Assembly: GCA_004296145.1 (NCBI GenBank)
Contig: SEBM01000002.1
Location: 1 to 36,415, forward strand
Direction: 5' to 3'
Origin: Flavobacterium sp.
GTDB taxonomy: Bacteria > Bacteroidota > Bacteroidia > Flavobacteriales > Flavobacteriaceae
DNA length: 36,415 nt
Shown: in pieces, positions 34,837 to 36,415 of the stretch
How the letters are laid out: each line of letters begins with the position of its first letter
Position numbering within the stretch: position 1 is the stretch's first letter
Made by a program: the position numbers and the translations under genes
Notes under the pieces: model-generated
Told to the model about the DNA's origin: nothing
The model's input: the letters and a program-made list of their open reading frames with translations, nothing else
Database searches by the model: none

Positions 34837-36330
34837 TTAAAGGTGATTCGTTTTATTTTTATTATCAATGTAAACCATTCCGATTACAAAACAAATTGAA
34901 GCAATAATGATAGGATACCAAAGTCCGTCAAGATAAAAATCAGTTTTGCCAGATTCCTTTGAGTGCGTTACAAGATAAGTAGAAATCGCAGGAAGCAAAC
35001 CTCCAAAAATTCCGTTACCAACATGATAAGGTAATGACATTGACGTATACCTGATTTTTGTTGGGAACATTTCTACCAAAAATGCAGCAATTGGTCCATA
35101 AACCATTGTAACAAATAGGACCTGAATGAAAACTAAAAATATTAAAGTCCATTCGTCACTAGAATTAATAGTGACTGAAATATTTTTTTGTGCCTCTTTA
35201 TTAGATATATACGTTTTTTTCTCTAATGCGGTTGTACCGTCCGTATACGTTTTTTGAGTTATTGTTATATTACTTCCGTCATCTTTATTTTCAATTGATT
35301 GTGCTGTCTTTTCTACGATTTCGGTTTTATGGCTAACATCAGTTGTATTGTACATCATCTTATAAATAGGCCTGTAAAATAAAATAGCCAGCAGCATACC
35401 ACCCATCATAATATACTTTCGGCCTATTTTGTCACTTAGCCATCCAAAAACAATAAAGAAGGGAGTTCCTAACAATAATGCAATTCCTAATAAGCTGTCG
35501 ACTTGAGAGGAATCTATATTCATTACCGTTTTCATGAAACTCATCGCGTAAAATTGCCCTGTATACCAAACAACGCCCTGTCCCATTGTAGCGCCAAATA
35601 AAGCAAGCAAAACAAACTTTAAGTTATATCTGTTTCCGAAGCTTTCTTTTAAAGGATTTGTGCTTGTTGTGCCTTCTTTTTTTGCTTTCTCGAAAACAGG
35701 AGATTCGTCCATATTTTTTCGGATTAAATAAGAAACACCAACCATAACAATAGAAACCCAAAACGGAACACGCCATCCCCACGAATCAAAAGCTTCTTGC
35801 GAAAGAATATTTTTTGTAGCCAGAATTACCATTAGCGAAATAAATAATCCAACAGTGGCGGTAGTCTGAATCCAGGATGTCCAATATCCTTTTTCTCCCA
35901 CAGGAGCATGTTCGGCAACATATGTAGCTGCTCCGCCATATTCGCCACCAACTGCAAGTCCCTGTAATAAACGAAGAATTAATACTAATAAAGGTGCTAA
36001 AAATCCAATAGTTTCATAACTCGGAATACATCCGATTAAAAACGTAGAGCCACCCATTAATAATAAGGTAGCCATAAAAGTGTATTTACGGCCAATAATA
36101 TCACCAAGTCTTCCAAAAAATAAAGCTCCAAATGGTCGAACTACAAATCCGGCTGCAAAAGTAGCGAGAGTCGATAAAAATGCTGCGGTTGGATTATCAC
36201 TCGGAAAAAATTTGGTTGAAATTACAACAGCTAAACTTCCAAAAATATAGAAATCATACCATTCGATCATTGTTCCCATTGAAGAGGCAGAAATTACTTT
36301 CCAAATGCCTTTAGTAGAAGTTTTGCTCAT
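34837..36330 (-). CDS. MHS-family (ProP-like) MFS transporter
   Basis: A 497-residue inner-membrane metabolite:H+ symporter. Family marks are EWYDFYIFGSLA (23-34), GRLGDIIGRKYTF (73-85), LLQGLAVGGEYGGAATYVAE (121-140), GWGWRVPF-like SWGWRVPF and GWLSDKIGRK (296-305). About 12 membrane segments are seen. Residues ~328-392 form a polar, Thr/Lys-rich insertion between helices 9 and 10, predicted on the periplasmic side, which ordinary ProP proteins lack. The substrate cannot be assigned (organic acid or osmolyte possible). It is followed by a small membrane gene. The minus-strand TATCTTTC at 36360-36367 may be its -7 box. The stretch to the window end holds nothing else visible. Confidence 0.88.
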   Translation of the reverse strand: MSKTSTKGIWKVISASSMGTMIEWYDFYIFGSLAVVISTKFFPSDNPTAAFLSTLATFAAGFVVRPFGALFFGRLGDIIGRKYTFMATLLLMGGSTFLIGCIPSYETIGFLAPLLVLILRLLQGLAVGGEYGGAATYVAEHAPVGEKGYWTSWIQTTATVGLFISLMVILATKNILSQEAFDSWGWRVPFWVSIVMVGVSYLIRKNMDESPVFEKAKKEGTTSTNPLKESFGNRYNLKFVLLALFGATMGQGVVWYTGQFYAMSFMKTVMNIDSSQVDSLLGIALLLGTPFFIVFGWLSDKIGRKYIMMGGMLLAILFYRPIYKMMYNTTDVSHKTEIVEKTAQSIENKDDGSNITITQKTYTDGTTALEKKTYISNKEAQKNISVTINSSDEWTLIFLVFIQVLFVTMVYGPIAAFLVEMFPTKIRYTSMSLPYHVGNGIFGGLLPAISTYLVTHSKESGKTDFYLDGLWYPIIIASICFVIGMVYIDNKNKTNHL

Positions 36331-36415
36331 AAAACTGCTTTGCTATCTTGTTAATAAAAGAAAGATAAAAATATAGTTTTACGAATATAGAAGATATTTT
36401 CATATTCAGTTAATA

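Overview
The window looks like a chromosome segment of a Flavobacterium-type Bacteroidetes. Supporting features are the low GC content, a SusC/SusD pair, a type IX secretion C-terminal domain, a bacterial mevalonate pathway, TAnnTTTG -7 promoter boxes, weak ribosome binding sites and several families of intergenic palindromes that I recognise from flavobacterial genomes. I see no rRNA, tRNA, CRISPR array, insertion sequence or phage gene.

Left part (1-11.7 kb): housekeeping genes. A DUF937-like protein and an RsuA/RluB-type pseudouridine synthase are followed by a leftward five-gene isoprenoid operon: mvaD, a small coiled-coil membrane protein, a mevalonate-kinase-type GHMP kinase, a DUF502 protein and a UbiA-type prenyltransferase. 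A possible structured RNA lies downstream of it. tspO and a TPR membrane protein point right. Next come a carboxypeptidase-regulatory-like domain protein and a tight leftward group: HI0933-type flavoprotein, HAD phosphatase, Crp/Fnr regulator and metallo-beta-lactamase-fold hydrolase. A GDPD-type phosphodiesterase lies upstream of that group.

Middle and right part (12.5-34.6 kb): a complete starch/maltose utilisation locus. Leftward genes are two GH13 amylases, an unknown lipoprotein, an alpha/beta hydrolase, and an operon made of an inner-membrane maltose-type MFS transporter, beta-phosphoglucomutase, a GH65 maltose phosphorylase and a GH97 SusB-like alpha-glucosidase. A LacI-family regulator sits at the centre. 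Rightward genes are susC, susD, a short susE and a large GH13 amylase with a type IX sorting domain.

Inferred flow: the type IX amylase and the SusCDE complex bind, cut and import starch at the cell surface. The periplasmic or lipoprotein GH13 enzymes and GH97 trim maltodextrins. The MFS protein imports maltose or maltodextrin. In the cytosol GH65 phosphorolyses maltose to glucose and beta-glucose-1-phosphate, and PgmB converts the latter to glucose-6-phosphate. The window ends with a leftward MHS-family transporter and a small membrane protein.

Most non-coding interest is in the leaders and gaps. There are long inverted repeats of several distinct families, a start-codon hairpin in front of the 7.7-8.4 kb gene, a transporter leader with two mutually exclusive hairpins, and a terminator wedged between susE and the amylase. 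No wholly new system is evident. These RNA and repeat structures, and the unassigned lipoprotein in the starch locus, are the best candidates for novelty.
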